A program made the translations under genes and the position numbers. 35,314 nt of DNA from Neorhizobium tomejilense (GTDB taxonomy: Bacteria > Pseudomonadota > Alphaproteobacteria > Rhizobiales > Rhizobiaceae). The stretch is taken from the NCBI GenBank assembly GCA_002968845.1, contig PVBG01000038.1, positions 1-35,314 on the forward strand, given 5' to 3'. Shown here piece by piece: positions 8,661 through 17,410 of the stretch (positions within the stretch are counted from its first letter, which is position 1; every line of letters begins with the position of its first letter). The notes below the pieces were generated by a model. The model searched no databases, was not told where the DNA came from, and saw nothing but the letters and a program-made list of their open reading frames with translations.

Positions 8661-8757
8661 CGAGCGCGCACGCCTGCTGCATCCCAGCGGATGTCTGGCC
8701 CTTCGCTCTCCTGCAAATCGGCACGCGGGGACGGCTGGAGACCAAGCCAGACCAGGT

Positions 8758-9216
8758 TTGCCGAGGAAGCTCGACAATAAGGCACGCGGCGAACCAGGTG
8801 CTGCCGGAGCCGCCATGGCCGCCCTGCGGGCGCAGGCTCCCGATCGCGCCGTCCATTGGGCCAAGCAGCTGCAGGCGGCATTCTACACTCATGGCCTCAG
8901 CCTCTCCGAGCCGAGCACCGTCGCTGCCATAGCGTCCGCAAATGGTCTCGATAAGGGCAAGGTATTACAGTCGCTTACCGGTGGCACAGCACAAGCTCAG
9001 GCTGAAGCGGACTTCGCCTTGACCCGCACCCTGCGGGTATCTTCATACCCGACGCTGCTCTGGATCGATGGCACCGGTGTCCACCAGCTTCCCGCCACCG
9101 GCACGCCACTGGCCACGCTGAACGGCATCCTGGACGAACTGCTCGCGGACAAACAGGCGGCCACAGCAACAGAGCCGCCTTCAATATTGGCCACCCTCAC
9201 TGGAGCCGAAAGGTAG
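8758..9216 (+). pseudogene. DsbA/FrnE-family thioredoxin-fold protein, 5'-truncated
   Basis: The frame encodes 152 residues resembling the second half of a DsbA-family protein: the helical segment WAKQLQAAFYTHGLSLSE, then the returning thioredoxin part with the cis-proline motif SSYPTLLWIDGTG. The first ~90 residues, including the Cys-x-x-Cys redox site, are missing. The upstream bases in the same frame do not look like this family, and the only usable start is a TTG. I read it as a remnant left by a deletion between the exporter and the AraC gene. A functional short form without a redox site seems unlikely but is not excluded. Confidence 0.55.
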
Positions 9217-9222
9217 CCATAA

Positions 9223-10107
9223 CTAGCCCTTGTATTGCCGACGAAAGCCAATCGGGGTGCGGTCCGTTTCACGCTTGAAGAACTTGGCGAAGTTGGTTGC
9301 TTCCTCGAAGCCCAAGCCCTCGGCGATAAGGTAAATTGGCCTGTCGGTGTGAACCAGGAGCCGTTTTGCCTCGAGGGCAATACGAGCCGTGATGACGCTC
9401 TTGGCGCTTTGGCCGGTGGCCTCCAACGCCGCTCGCGTCAGGCTTTTCTCCGTACAGCCCAGAGCCGAGGCATAGGCGGATACCTGATGCCAGCCAGCAT
9501 AGTTCTGTTCGACCAGCCGGCGAAACTTGGCGAAGCGCTGCACAGCCAAGCTCCGCGCGTCGGCACCGCCCACCTGCCGGTCCTGCAGAATCGTCAGCCG
9601 TAAAAGCAGTGCGCAGAGCTGGTATCGCAGCAGGGCGTGGACATCCTTGGCCATCGCGTCGATCGCCGCATCCAGCTGCATCCTGGTGATGATCTCGCTG
9701 ACGGCATGAAAATCCGCGTTCGACAGCGACAAATGATCCGGCAGCCGGTCCAGACCGAGAGCCGGCAACAGATCGGCGGTCGTCTGCGCTTCTGATGGCA
9801 GGAATTCGGCCCGGAACAGCACCATCCATCCATCCCACCCTTCATCACTGCCAAAGCTGTGAACCTGCCCTGGCCTGAGCACGAGGAGGGATCCGGCTGA
9901 GCAGGTGACCGGCTGAAAGTCCACCAGCTGGGTCACCGCACCATCGGTGACGCAGATCAGGGTGTGAAAGGTATAGTGGTACAGCGCCAGGATTTCCGCG
10001 CGGGCGACCCGGTGCCGCAAGTCAGTGAAGCGGAAGACCTCGACATCGAGCTCGCGACCCCGCGGACGGTACGCGAGTTGATCCACCTTTGACGCGTTCC
10101 TTGCCAT
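9223..10107 (-). CDS. AraC-family transcriptional regulator
   Basis: A 294-residue regulator with an N-terminal cupin-like sensing domain (about residues 1-160, with LVLRPGQVHSFG) and a C-terminal double helix-turn-helix. The HTH region ends IYLIAEGLGFEEATNFAKFFKRETDRTP-GFRRQ, the hallmark second helix of AraC proteins. GAGGG precedes the ATG at 10107. It is divergent from the NTF2-like gene at 10261, and the 153-base space between them is the likely control region; no clear palindrome was found there. AraC proteins often control the adjacent divergent gene. The inducer is unknown. Confidence 0.88.
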   Translation of the reverse strand: MARNASKVDQLAYRPRGRELDVEVFRFTDLRHRVARAEILALYHYTFHTLICVTDGAVTQLVDFQPVTCSAGSLLVLRPGQVHSFGSDEGWDGWMVLFRAEFLPSEAQTTADLLPALGLDRLPDHLSLSNADFHAVSEIITRMQLDAAIDAMAKDVHALLRYQLCALLLRLTILQDRQVGGADARSLAVQRFAKFRRLVEQNYAGWHQVSAYASALGCTEKSLTRAALEATGQSAKSVITARIALEAKRLLVHTDRPIYLIAEGLGFEEATNFAKFFKRETDRTPIGFRRQYKG

Positions 10108-10260
10108 GTTTTGCCCTCATCAATCAGCAGAGATGTCCATTAAGTATCAGATTTTGGCCCGTATGCACCACGACAGCATGGCGCATCGCCCGTTATTACC
10201 ACTCCATAAATAGCGCGGTTTCTCCCCGGCAGGTTTAACATCGGCAATGAAAGATAGAAA

Positions 10261-10647
10261 ATGACCAATATCGATATCGCACAGAGCTACATCGAAGCCG
10301 TCCAGACCAACGATCAGGCCACGCTTGGCAGCCTGCTTTCCCCGCAGGTTATCTGGCATCAGCCGGGCGCCAACCAGTTCTCGGGCACCAAGAATGGCAT
10401 TGCCGAATTCGGCGCCATGATGGGTGCCATGATGGCCAAGTCTGGCGGCAGTTTCGCCATCACCCATGCCCATCGCTATCTCGCTAACGGCAACCTGGTG
10501 GCCATCGAGATCGAGTTTGCCGGCCAGCGTGAAGGCGCCCAGGTCAACCAGCCCGGTATCGATCTGCTGCGCATCGCCGACGGCAAGATCGTCGAAGTGT
10601 GGCTGTTCTCCTCGGACCCTGAGCAGGAAGACGCCTTCTGGGGCTGA
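10261..10647 (+). CDS. NTF2/SnoaL-like small protein
   Basis: A 128-residue protein of the cone-shaped NTF2/SnoaL fold. The N-terminal helices (IAQSYIEAVQTNDQATLGSLLSPQVIWHQPG) are followed by beta strands ending IDLLRIADGKIVEVWLF, the typical SnoaL closing strand. Family members are small enzymes or ligand-binding proteins, such as cyclases, isomerases or hydrolases. The ribosome-binding site GAAAGA is weak. It is divergent from an AraC regulator, so it probably belongs to that regulator's target set. A decayed second gene of similar type follows at 10722. Its reaction cannot be inferred. Confidence 0.75.
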   Translation: MTNIDIAQSYIEAVQTNDQATLGSLLSPQVIWHQPGANQFSGTKNGIAEFGAMMGAMMAKSGGSFAITHAHRYLANGNLVAIEIEFAGQREGAQVNQPGIDLLRIADGKIVEVWLFSSDPEQEDAFWG

Positions 10648-10721
10648 AACGTTCACCGATCCACGGCGGCGGACCAAGGCGTCCCCGCCTATAATGTTTT
10701 CCAAATTCCACGAGTTTTACG

Positions 10722-10980
10722 ATGACCGCGAACAACAAGCAGCTCGTCATGACCGCCTATCAGCGCATTTCCGGTGATCTGGATATCTCGGCCGTAGAAG
10801 AACGCAGTGGACCTGGCGCGGGAAGAACCCAGGCGCATGCCGCGCGACAAGCGCGAGGGCACTTTTCTGCTCAGCTCCGCGCTTAAGGGCATCGTGAAAC
10901 GCTCGACGCAATCGTCGAGAAACCAATGGTCAAGCACGGCCTGAAGCTTCGCTTCGAAGAAGTCATCTACCACGACGAGT
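10722..10980 (+). pseudogene. Frameshifted remnants, first part SnoaL-like
   Basis: The 416 bases between 10648 and 11063 hold no intact gene. From 10722 a frame starts MTANNKQLVMTAYQRISGDL, which resembles the N-terminus of SnoaL-like proteins, but it soon becomes low-complexity and stops at about 10885. A second piece in another frame (about 10839-10890, ending LLSSALKGIVK) and a third (about 10893-11003, with KHGLKLRFEEVIYHDEFQV) look like parts of one or more genes broken by frameshifts. I could not identify the second and third pieces. The antisense frame 10689-11060 is judged a shadow. Confidence 0.35.
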
Positions 10981-11063
10981 TCCAGGTCAGGTACGCGATG
11001 TGAAGCGTGAGCCAAGCGTCCCGCCAGCCGCGCAGAGGCAGGCGGTACGCGAGCCCACAATAG

Positions 11064-11606
11064 CTACTTCAGGAAATCATCGGCTGCGACGACCTTGCCA
11101 TAGGCGAAGCCTAGTGCCGCCATAAAGGCCGCGTGGACCTGGCCTGCCGGCACGATCATGCCGTTGAACTCGGCGTCGCGTGTGGCTGCGGCGTCTTGGA
11201 CGACCGTGACGTTGTAGCCGTGGTCGGCGGCAGCTCGAGCGGTTGCGTCGATGCACATGTGTGTCATGGCGCCAACAATGATCACATCCGTGACACCCTC
11301 AGCATCGAGCTTGGCCTTGAGGTCAGTGTCCCGGAACGCGTTCGGATAATTCTTCACCACGACCTGCTCACCGCCGTTGGGACCGACTGCCGGAATGATC
11401 TCTGCGCCGGGAGAGCCGGCGACGAAGAATGGCGCGCCCTCGGAGCTCTCATGGCGCACGTGGATGACAGGCACACCCTTGGACCGGGCATGCTTGATCA
11501 CCTCGGCCGCCTTTTTTACGGCGGCGTCAATACCAATCAGCGGCCAAGATCCCGTGGTGAGATAGTCGTTCTGGAAATCGACGACAACGATTGCTTGCTT
11601 GTTCAT
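11064..11606 (-). CDS. Isochorismatase-family cysteine hydrolase
   Basis: A 180-residue member of the isochorismatase/nicotinamidase superfamily. The catalytic triad is visible: Asp10 (VVVDFQNDY), Lys85 (VVVKNYPNAF) and Cys118 (GAMTHMCIDATARAA). Such enzymes hydrolyse amides, ureas or vinyl ethers; the substrate is not evident. The start at 11606 is preferred because AAAGG lies about 9 bases upstream; the in-frame ATG three codons earlier has no room for a binding site. It is divergent from a GlxA-type AraC regulator, a common pairing, and is probably its target. Confidence 0.87.
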   Translation of the reverse strand: MNKQAIVVVDFQNDYLTTGSWPLIGIDAAVKKAAEVIKHARSKGVPVIHVRHESSEGAPFFVAGSPGAEIIPAVGPNGGEQVVVKNYPNAFRDTDLKAKLDAEGVTDVIIVGAMTHMCIDATARAAADHGYNVTVVQDAAATRDAEFNGMIVPAGQVHAAFMAALGFAYGKVVAADDFLK

Positions 11607-11696
11607 GGAGTTCATCCTTTCGAAGCGTCTCTTATGGACGGCAACCAAAGATGACGCTATTGGCGGTAATGACAAAGAACGGGTTGGAAACGACAT

Positions 11697-12620
11697 ATGC
11701 CCGAAACCATCGACATCGGCTTGCTAGAGTACCCTGGCGCGCAGGAGGCCGCTCTACTCGGCCTTGCAGACCTATTTGAGATCGCCAACCGCCCTGACCG
11801 ACCGACCCTGAGAGTGGCGAGATGGCGGATCGAGAGCGATTATCTGGTCCCTACCGAACCGAGCGGCCACCCAAGCGTGGTCATCGTTCCTTCGGGCAAA
11901 GGGGGACCAGTCCCTTCTGAGGTCGCCCGTATTTTCGCAGCGGGTTTGCGACGATTGCATTCAGCCGGCACGATCTTGGCCTCAGTTTGCGTCGGCGCTT
12001 TCATTTTGGGCGAAACCGGCCTGTTGAACAGGCGGTCAGCCACCACTCATTGGGGCGCTGCTGAGGCATTCGTGGCGCGCTTCCCCGACGTCAATCTAGA
12101 CGTCGACCGGCTGATTATCGATGACGGCGACATCATCACCGCTGGCGGCATGATGGCCTGGACGGATTTAGGGCTGAAGCTTGTCGATCGCTACCTCGGC
12201 CCCACGGCGATGATGGAGACCGCAAGCATACTGCTCATCGATCCTCCCGGCCGGGAACAGCGATATTACAGTACCTTTGTGCCTAACCTGAACCACGGTG
12301 ACACGGCGGTGCTCAGCGCGCAGCACTTGCTTCATGCGTCGTTCGCGGACGACATCATGCTCGCCGACCTGGCGAGCAAGTCGAGGCTCGAGGAAAGGAC
12401 CTTCCTGCGCCGGTTCCGCAAGTCGACGGACATGACGGTCACCGAGTACCTCCAGCGGTTCCGCATGAACAAGGCACGCGAGTTGCTCCAGTTCGGCAAG
12501 TATCCCGTGGAAGTGATCGCCTGGCGCGTTGGGTACACGGATGCAAGCGCGTTCAGGAAGGTGTTCCAGAGGATCGTAGGTCTGTCGCCATCCGAGTACC
12601 GGCGACGTTTCCGCGCGTAG
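11697..12620 (+). CDS. GlxA-type AraC regulator (DJ-1/PfpI domain + HTH)
   Basis: A 307-residue regulator with an N-terminal DJ-1/PfpI-like domain (about residues 1-190) and a C-terminal AraC double helix-turn-helix (about 205-305). The nucleophile elbow carries Cys98 in SVCVGAFILGETGLL, followed by RSATTHW. The second HTH reads VEVIAWRVGYTDASAFRKVFQRIVGLSPSEYRRRF. The DJ-1-like domain in these proteins senses a ligand rather than acting as a protease. It starts 90 bases from the divergent isochorismatase-family gene, which it probably regulates. Confidence 0.88.
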   Translation: MPETIDIGLLEYPGAQEAALLGLADLFEIANRPDRPTLRVARWRIESDYLVPTEPSGHPSVVIVPSGKGGPVPSEVARIFAAGLRRLHSAGTILASVCVGAFILGETGLLNRRSATTHWGAAEAFVARFPDVNLDVDRLIIDDGDIITAGGMMAWTDLGLKLVDRYLGPTAMMETASILLIDPPGREQRYYSTFVPNLNHGDTAVLSAQHLLHASFADDIMLADLASKSRLEERTFLRRFRKSTDMTVTEYLQRFRMNKARELLQFGKYPVEVIAWRVGYTDASAFRKVFQRIVGLSPSEYRRRFRA

Positions 12621-12703
12621 TATCCGCTTTTGATGAAGGATAGGGGCCTGATGCACTATAGACCAGCCGCCGCTTAAGCAGCAGCTCCCGGTTTGGTCCG
12701 CCA

Positions 12704-13229
12704 TCATTCCAGCCGGCCCAAAGCGGACGGTCTGCAAGCGGCCCCGTAAAAGACCTTCCGAGCGTTACTTGGGTGCGGCCAATCCGGGAGCAAGGTGATG
12801 CCGAATCTTGGCGCGGCCTCGCGGAGACGCTCGATCTCCTCAGGCGTCGGCGTTCCTACGATTTCGTTCGGCTGCAGTTCGTGGCCACCCTCCTCGAGAA
12901 AGCGTTCAAATAGAGCGGGGGTCCCGATCAAGATGTATCTGCAAGGATTGCCGCTCATGTTTGTAAGCTGGTGTGGAATGCCGCGGGGCAGGAAGATGCT
13001 CTCGCCCGAAGTCAGGCGTCGAGGCTGGCTATCGAGCACCGCGGTCAGTTCTCCTTCTATGACGTAAACCGTCTCGTCGTCCCTGGTGTGGACATGGATC
13101 GGTATCTTCGTGTTTCCGTCACTCTTGTTCTCGAAGAGGCAAAACTGGCCGGCGGTCTGTTCTCCGGAACAACAGGCACTTCATGACGATGCCTGCAAGA
13201 ACGAACTCCTTGCTTTCGATGTCGCGCAT
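12704..13229 (-). pseudogene. Cupin-domain protein disrupted by one frameshift
   Basis: Two frames together make one cupin of about 170 residues. The first part starts at the ATG at 13229, behind a good AAGGAG site, and reads MRDIESKEFVLAGIVMKCL. Near 13170-13185 the frame must change to continue as EQTAGQFCLFENKSDG, then IPIHVHTRDDETVYVIEGE (cupin motif 1) and RLTSGESIFLPRGIPHQL (motif 2). The second frame runs to the stop at 12704. Both metal-binding motifs are intact, so the damage may be recent or a sequencing error. Quercetinase-like cupins look similar; the function is unknown. Confidence 0.7.
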
Positions 13230-13437
13230 TGTCTGCTCCTTCCTCGAACGAATCGCCCAGGCAAAGGGTTGAGGAAACCATTCGATGCCTGGAGGACCTT
13301 CAAGCCGCTTTTCGCGCTTGGTAGGCTTCGATGACCCGCTGGCAGCTTCAGTGTCTTCTATCCAGGGGAAGAGATTCTGCAGCCTCGAGAAATTCCCGAA
13401 GAACCGCTTGTCCGTTTCGAGAGGTCAGGCGCTGGCT

Positions 13438-13592
13438 AAGAATGCCCGGCTGACGCCACGCGATCGAGAGCCAATTGTTATGCAGGTCGAGAGCGGACAG
13501 ACGCAGCGGGCGGTCGCGAAAACCGCAGGCGTCTGCCTGCGAACGGTCCGCAAATGGCTCGACCGGTATCGCCGCGAAGGATCGGCGGGATC
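13438..13592 (+). pseudogene. IS481-family transposase, N-terminal fragment
   Basis: A stretch of about 51 codons (KNARLTPRDREPIVMQVESG, then AVAKTAGVCLRTVRKWLDRYRREGSAG) matches the N-terminal helix-turn-helix of IS481-type transposases. The match ends abruptly after SAG, where the family normally continues with D-R-S-S-R-P. The DDE catalytic core is absent. No terminal inverted repeats were recognised. It is a small relic between the broken cupin gene and the DUF1127 gene, and marks this stretch as a rearrangement site. Confidence 0.6.
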
Positions 13593-13683
13593 GCCGCCCC
13601 CACAGATGTGGGCTCAATTGGGCGGTATGGATTGTGCCACCTATCATTTGATCGCCGGTTGTCGGCCGTCGGAATTCGGTTCG

Positions 13684-13926
13684 CTACTTCATCGACATCA
13701 GGTTCGTGATCAGACATGGCTTGATTTCAAATACTGGCGCGGGAACCTCGGAACAACCGATATCTCTCAGCTGTTCGGGGGACAAATGTGCGATTGCCCG
13801 ACGTCTTGTGATGGTCAGTTGCCAGGTTATGAGAACCCGGATTACAGCCACTGTGGTTTTCAGCGCGAATCCAGGCGGGCGCACTCTCGACAACTTACGG
13901 CTGCTGCGGGTTTCGTTGTGAGGCAT
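13684..13926 (-). CDS. DUF1127 small arginine-rich protein
   Basis: An 80-residue basic protein. The C-terminal half ITWQLTITRRRAIAHLSPEQ followed by LRDIG is the DUF1127 signature; the family is abundant in Rhizobiales. The ATG at 13926 has GGGAGG about 5 bases upstream. Some DUF1127 members in alphaproteobacteria affect RNA turnover and phosphate or carbon metabolism; no specific role can be given here. It lies 81 bases downstream of the O-methyltransferase on the same strand and might be co-transcribed. The C-terminal tail after the domain is longer than in most members. Confidence 0.7.
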   Translation of the reverse strand: MPHNETRSSRKLSRVRPPGFALKTTVAVIRVLITWQLTITRRRAIAHLSPEQLRDIGCSEVPAPVFEIKPCLITNLMSMK

Positions 13927-14007
13927 TTCGGCCTCCCATTTTTCCAGATCAGGGGCATATTCTTGGGGGTGGACGGCAGAACGCCTATTCCACTCCGTTT
14001 TTACACC

Positions 14008-15090
14008 TTACGGCTTGCGGCCGATTACGCCGCCGCTGGCGGCGGGCGCGTCGAACCAGACCGTCTCGACGTGCCTAAATCCGGCTTCCTCGATCCATGC
14101 CGAATATTCGGCCGGCGTGTAGTTTCGTCCTCCTTCCGTCTCGATCAGCATGTTGAGGCTCATCAGCGCGGCCGACACTGGCCCGGTCTTTTCGTCATCG
14201 ACAAGAAGCTCGCTGATGACGACTGCACCGCCGCTCGGCAAAGCCTCGAAGGACCGGCGCAGCAGGGCGCGGTTCGTCGCCTCGTCCCAGTCGTGCAGGA
14301 CCATCGACAAAAGATGTACGTCATGCCCCTCCGGAAGGCCATCGAAGAAGCTGCCGCCAACGGTATCCACGCGGTCAGCCAGCCCGGCCACGGCAATCTT
14401 GCCTGCGGCGATCTCGGCGACATGCGGCAGGTCGAACACGGTAGCACAAAGCGCGTCATATTGCTTGCAGAGTTCGATGTCATAGGCGCCAGATCCGCCG
14501 CCGATATCCAGCAGCCGGCGGAAACGACTGAAATCCATGGCTTCGCCGAGCTTGCGCGCACTCATCGCGGACAGCGAATGCATCGCCTCCCAGAAGAGTG
14601 CCAGCATCGTCGGATCCTCGCCATCGAACAGCGAGGATTGCGCGGCCGGATCCCACGTGGTTGGCCGGTTCGTACGCAGCGCTTCGGCAAGTTTGCCCCA
14701 GCCCGCGTAGAGCCGCTTGTCGGCCATCTGCACGAAGCCACCGAAGTAATATGGTGTCCCGCGCACTAGATAGGCTTCGCTTAACGGCGTATTGCGATAA
14801 CGGCCGTCCGTTTTCTCCAGAAGCCCGAGTGCAGCGCAGCCGGTCAACAGCATTTCGGCCGGGCGTGGATGTAGACCGAGCGCTTGCGCCAGCTCGCCGG
14901 CAGTCGCGCCCGGGCCGCCCGCAAGGCGGCTGAAGAGGTCCAGCTCGTGCGAAGCGGCCAGGGTCTTGAAGGCCCAGAACCCGGTCGAAAGCGCCATCAG
15001 CGGGACGGCGGAAGGAAGCTCTGGCGTAGCAATCGGCTGGACGTTCGTATGCTTGGCCGGACGTGCAGCCTGCGAAAATTGACTGACCAT
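14008..15090 (-). CDS. SAM-dependent O-methyltransferase (HIOMT-like)
   Basis: A 360-residue family-2 O-methyltransferase. An N-terminal winged-helix dimerisation domain (about residues 25-120, LSTGFWAFKTLAASHELDLF) is followed by a Rossmann SAM-binding domain with LLDIGGGSGAYDIEL (motif I) and FDLPHV. The catalytic-base segment reads LSMVLHDWDEATNRALL. Family members methylate hydroxyls on small aromatics or antibiotics (acetylserotonin, hydroxyneurosporene and others); the acceptor here is unknown. I chose the ATG at 15090 because AGAGGTG lies 4 bases upstream; a longer frame from 15144 lacks this. It stands alone apart from the downstream DUF1127 gene. Confidence 0.85.
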   Translation of the reverse strand: MVSQFSQAARPAKHTNVQPIATPELPSAVPLMALSTGFWAFKTLAASHELDLFSRLAGGPGATAGELAQALGLHPRPAEMLLTGCAALGLLEKTDGRYRNTPLSEAYLVRGTPYYFGGFVQMADKRLYAGWGKLAEALRTNRPTTWDPAAQSSLFDGEDPTMLALFWEAMHSLSAMSARKLGEAMDFSRFRRLLDIGGGSGAYDIELCKQYDALCATVFDLPHVAEIAAGKIAVAGLADRVDTVGGSFFDGLPEGHDVHLLSMVLHDWDEATNRALLRRSFEALPSGGAVVISELLVDDEKTGPVSAALMSLNMLIETEGGRNYTPAEYSAWIEEAGFRHVETVWFDAPAASGGVIGRKP

Positions 15091-15306
15091 GATCACCTCT
15101 TTTTCAGAGCATGTCACAGCCGCAACCGGCTGGCTTGTGGCCATCCATTCGGCGAACTGTGGCTCCTGTCTGCTCAGGTGCGAATCTGGGCGCGCAGGGC
15201 TACGCTACGATTTGAGAAGGAGAAAATTTGGTTACGGTTGAAACTTATGTCATTTGGCCGCAGCCGGCTGACTTGCGCAGCAATTCTGCGCCGTAGGGTG
15301 CGCCGC

Positions 15307-15335
15307 TGGTCAAGTTTCGACCGGGGGTGTATAAT
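15307..15335 (+). promoter_or_regulatory. Sigma70-like promoter for the DUF2189 gene
   Basis: TGGTCA and a perfect TATAAT are separated by 17 bases, about 95 bases upstream of the DUF2189 start. The -35 matches TTGACA at 4 of 6 positions. The rest of the 340-base gap between 15091 and 15430 shows no gene or repeat that I could recognise. Confidence 0.45.
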
Positions 15336-15430
15336 CTTCAGGCGTGCAGGTTCAGTCCTATGGCGCCGTTCCTAACGCGGGTATCCGTTGTGGTCGTTGT
15401 TGTCTGTGACAAGAATGGAGAGGAATTGTT

Positions 15431-16255
15431 ATGGCACATTTTCACGTGATCGCGGGAGGCGCCAGGAAGGCGGCCTATCCCACCGTGCGGCGCATCCATG
15501 TGGCGGATGTCTTCACCTCGTTGCGTCAGGGGTTGGATGATTTCTGGACCAAGCCGTCGCACTACGTCTTTCTTTGTCTGATCTACCCTATGGCCGGTGT
15601 GGTCCTCGCGTATTGGACATCCGGTGCCAATGCGCTGCCGTTGCTGTTTCCGCTGATGTCAGGCTTTGCCCTGATCGGTCCGATAGCGGCGCTGGGTCTT
15701 TATGAGATCAGTCGCCGGCGGGAGCTTGGCCTTGACACTTCCTGGCAGCACGCGCTCGAAATCAGGCATTCCCCGGCGGTCCCGGCAATCCTTGCCATCG
15801 GCCTTATGCTGGCGGTGATTTTTATCCTGTGGCTTCTGACGGCGCAGTCGCTCTATGTCAGCCTGTTCGGGCCGGAACGGCCGGAATCGCTGTTGATTTT
15901 CGTCAACGAGGTGTTCGCGACGAGCAGGGGTTGGCAGCTGATCCTCTACGGAATTGCTGTCGGCTTCCTCTTCGCTCTGGCCGTGCTTTGCACCACAGTC
16001 ATTGCATTTCCGCTGCTTCTTGATCGCGACACCGGTGCGGCGACAGCGGTTTATACTTCGATGAAAGCCTTCGTGGTCAATCCCATGGAATTCATGCTCT
16101 GGGGCCTCATCGTGGCGGTGCTTCTGGTCGTCGGCTTTGCGATGTTCTTTGCCGGTCTGGCTATCGTGATCCCCGTACTTGGGCACGCGACCTGGCATCT
16201 GTATCGCAAGGTTGTTGAACCGGAATCCGTCTTGGGGAGCGGCACCGGTCGGTAG
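15431..16255 (+). CDS. DUF2189 integral membrane protein
   Basis: A 274-residue inner-membrane protein with about six hydrophobic helices. The N-terminal soluble part VRRIHVADVFTSLRQGLDDF leads into the first helix, and LMSGFALIGPIAALGLYEIS is the family's most conserved patch. The family has no established biochemical role, though members often sit near respiratory genes. The start at 15431 is preceded by GGAGAGGA. It is convergent with the oxidase operon, separated by a strong hairpin at 16269-16302. A role in assembling or adjusting the neighbouring oxidase is speculative. Confidence 0.8.
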   Translation: MAHFHVIAGGARKAAYPTVRRIHVADVFTSLRQGLDDFWTKPSHYVFLCLIYPMAGVVLAYWTSGANALPLLFPLMSGFALIGPIAALGLYEISRRRELGLDTSWQHALEIRHSPAVPAILAIGLMLAVIFILWLLTAQSLYVSLFGPERPESLLIFVNEVFATSRGWQLILYGIAVGFLFALAVLCTTVIAFPLLLDRDTGAATAVYTSMKAFVVNPMEFMLWGLIVAVLLVVGFAMFFAGLAIVIPVLGHATWHLYRKVVEPESVLGSGTGR

Positions 16256-16268
16256 GTCGGAAAACCGG

Positions 16269-16302
16269 CTTCGGCACTGCCCGTCAGGGACCAGTGCCGA
16301 AG
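16269..16302 (-). terminator. Terminator of the oxidase operon
   Basis: An 11-bp perfect stem (CTTCGGCACTG / CAGTGCCGAAG) encloses a 12-base loop that itself contains a CCC/GGG pairing. On the minus strand it is followed by CCGGTTTTCC, giving a short T-run, so it fits an intrinsic terminator for the cox operon. It overlaps the last codons of the subunit IV gene, which lies inside the left arm and loop. It may also block read-through from the convergent DUF2189 gene. Confidence 0.65.
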
Positions 16303-16646
16303 AAGGCGAGGCGGGTGAATATCGTATAGTCCGCTTCCGATACCATCAGCGCGACGAAAACCAGCACCAGTAGCGGCGGCAGCAGGATGGCGTAGACGAG
16401 CGCCAGCCGCTCCCAGGCCATGTGCATGAAGACCGCAACGATCAGCCCAGCCTTCGCCATCATGAACAACAGGATCAGCGTCCATCTGAGATAACCCTGG
16501 AGGCCGAGATAATCGACCATGTAGGAAAAGGCACTGAGTACGAAGAGCAGGCCCCAGACGAAGAGGTAGAGCCGGATCGGATGCTGCTGCCCGGTTTGGA
16601 GCTGCTGTCCAGATTGGATGTGTGCATGCGCCGTTGTCTCGTTCAT
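16284..16646 (-). CDS. Cytochrome c oxidase subunit IV (bacterial type)
   Basis: A 120-residue membrane protein with three predicted helices and the segment AGLIVAVFMHMAWERLALVY, typical of the small bacterial subunit IV (caa3 CtaF / CyoD-like). It is the last gene of the oxidase operon. The ATG at 16646 is preceded by GGTGAGG and lies 7 bases after the subunit III stop; a much longer upstream frame is a shadow of subunit III. Subunit IV probably stabilises the oxidase core and has no catalytic residues. Confidence 0.85.
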   Translation of the reverse strand: MNETTAHAHIQSGQQLQTGQQHPIRLYLFVWGLLFVLSAFSYMVDYLGLQGYLRWTLILLFMMAKAGLIVAVFMHMAWERLALVYAILLPPLLVLVFVALMVSEADYTIFTRLAFFGTGP

Positions 16647-16653
16647 GACGACC

Positions 16654-17373
16654 TCACCACAGATAGAAGAATGCGAAGATGAAGACCCAGACCAGATCGA
16701 CGAAGTGCCAGTAGAGGCCCATGATCTCGACGCCCTCGTAGCGGCCTCTCCGGCTGGTGAAGAAACCGCGCCGTTCCTGGTCGAAATCGCCGCGCCAGAC
16801 CTTGCGGGCGACGATGAGGAGGAAGATGACGCCGATCGTGACATGGGTGCCGTGAAAGCCGGTGATCATGAAGAAGGTCGATCCGAACTGTGCTGCCCCC
16901 CAGGGGTTTTCCCAGGGACGCACGCCTTCGGTGATCAGCTTCGTCCATTCGAAGGCCTGCATGCCGACGAAGCCTGCCCCGAGGAGCGCCGTCAATAGCA
17001 TCAGCATTGCGGTCCTGTGGCGTTCCTGGCGATAGCCGAAATTGACCGCCATCGCCATGGTGCCGCTGCTCGAGATCAGCACGAAGGTCATGATCGCGAT
17101 CAGGATCAGCGGCACGTCCTGGCCGCCGATATGCAGCGCGAAGACCTCGCTCGGATTGGGCCATGCGACCGGCGTCGACATGCGGGCGGTCATGTAGGCA
17201 ATCAGGAAACAGCCGAAGACGAAGGTGTCGCTGAGCAGAAAGATCCACATCATCGCCTTGCCCCAGGAGGCGGTCTTGAAGGCGCGTTGATCCGACGCGA
17301 AATCGGCGGCGACACCGCGCAGGCCCGCCGGCCTGAGGTCTGGCTCGCCATGTGTCCCGATAGTCTGTGCCAT
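16654..17373 (-). CDS. coxP: Cytochrome c oxidase subunit III (second copy)
   Basis: A 239-residue heme-copper oxidase subunit III. The conserved helices are clear: SWGKAMMWIFLLSDTFVFG, the GMQAFEWTKLI segment, TFFMITGFHGTHVTIG with paired His, and the closing GLYWHFVDLVWVFIFAFFY. Subunit III has no redox centre but supports proton uptake and stability. The ATG at 17373 is used because AGGAG lies 8 bases upstream. Gene order (II, I, III-like, III) matches the rhizobial alternative oxidase coxMNOP, from which the symbol is borrowed. Confidence 0.88.
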   Translation of the reverse strand: MAQTIGTHGEPDLRPAGLRGVAADFASDQRAFKTASWGKAMMWIFLLSDTFVFGCFLIAYMTARMSTPVAWPNPSEVFALHIGGQDVPLILIAIMTFVLISSSGTMAMAVNFGYRQERHRTAMLMLLTALLGAGFVGMQAFEWTKLITEGVRPWENPWGAAQFGSTFFMITGFHGTHVTIGVIFLLIVARKVWRGDFDQERRGFFTSRRGRYEGVEIMGLYWHFVDLVWVFIFAFFYLW

Positions 17374-17410
17374 CTGCAAATCTCCTGGTTGAGCTCCCTT
17401 GGTTCGGCCC

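Noticed and set aside
10689..11060. 123-residue minus frame between the NTF2-like gene and the isochorismatase
   Set aside because: No domain or start signal, and the plus strand in the same place shows pieces that look more like decayed coding sequence.
13285..14769. 494-residue + frame through the DUF1127 and methyltransferase genes
   Set aside because: Only codons about 52-102 (IS481 fragment) look real. The rest is antisense to two well-supported minus-strand genes.
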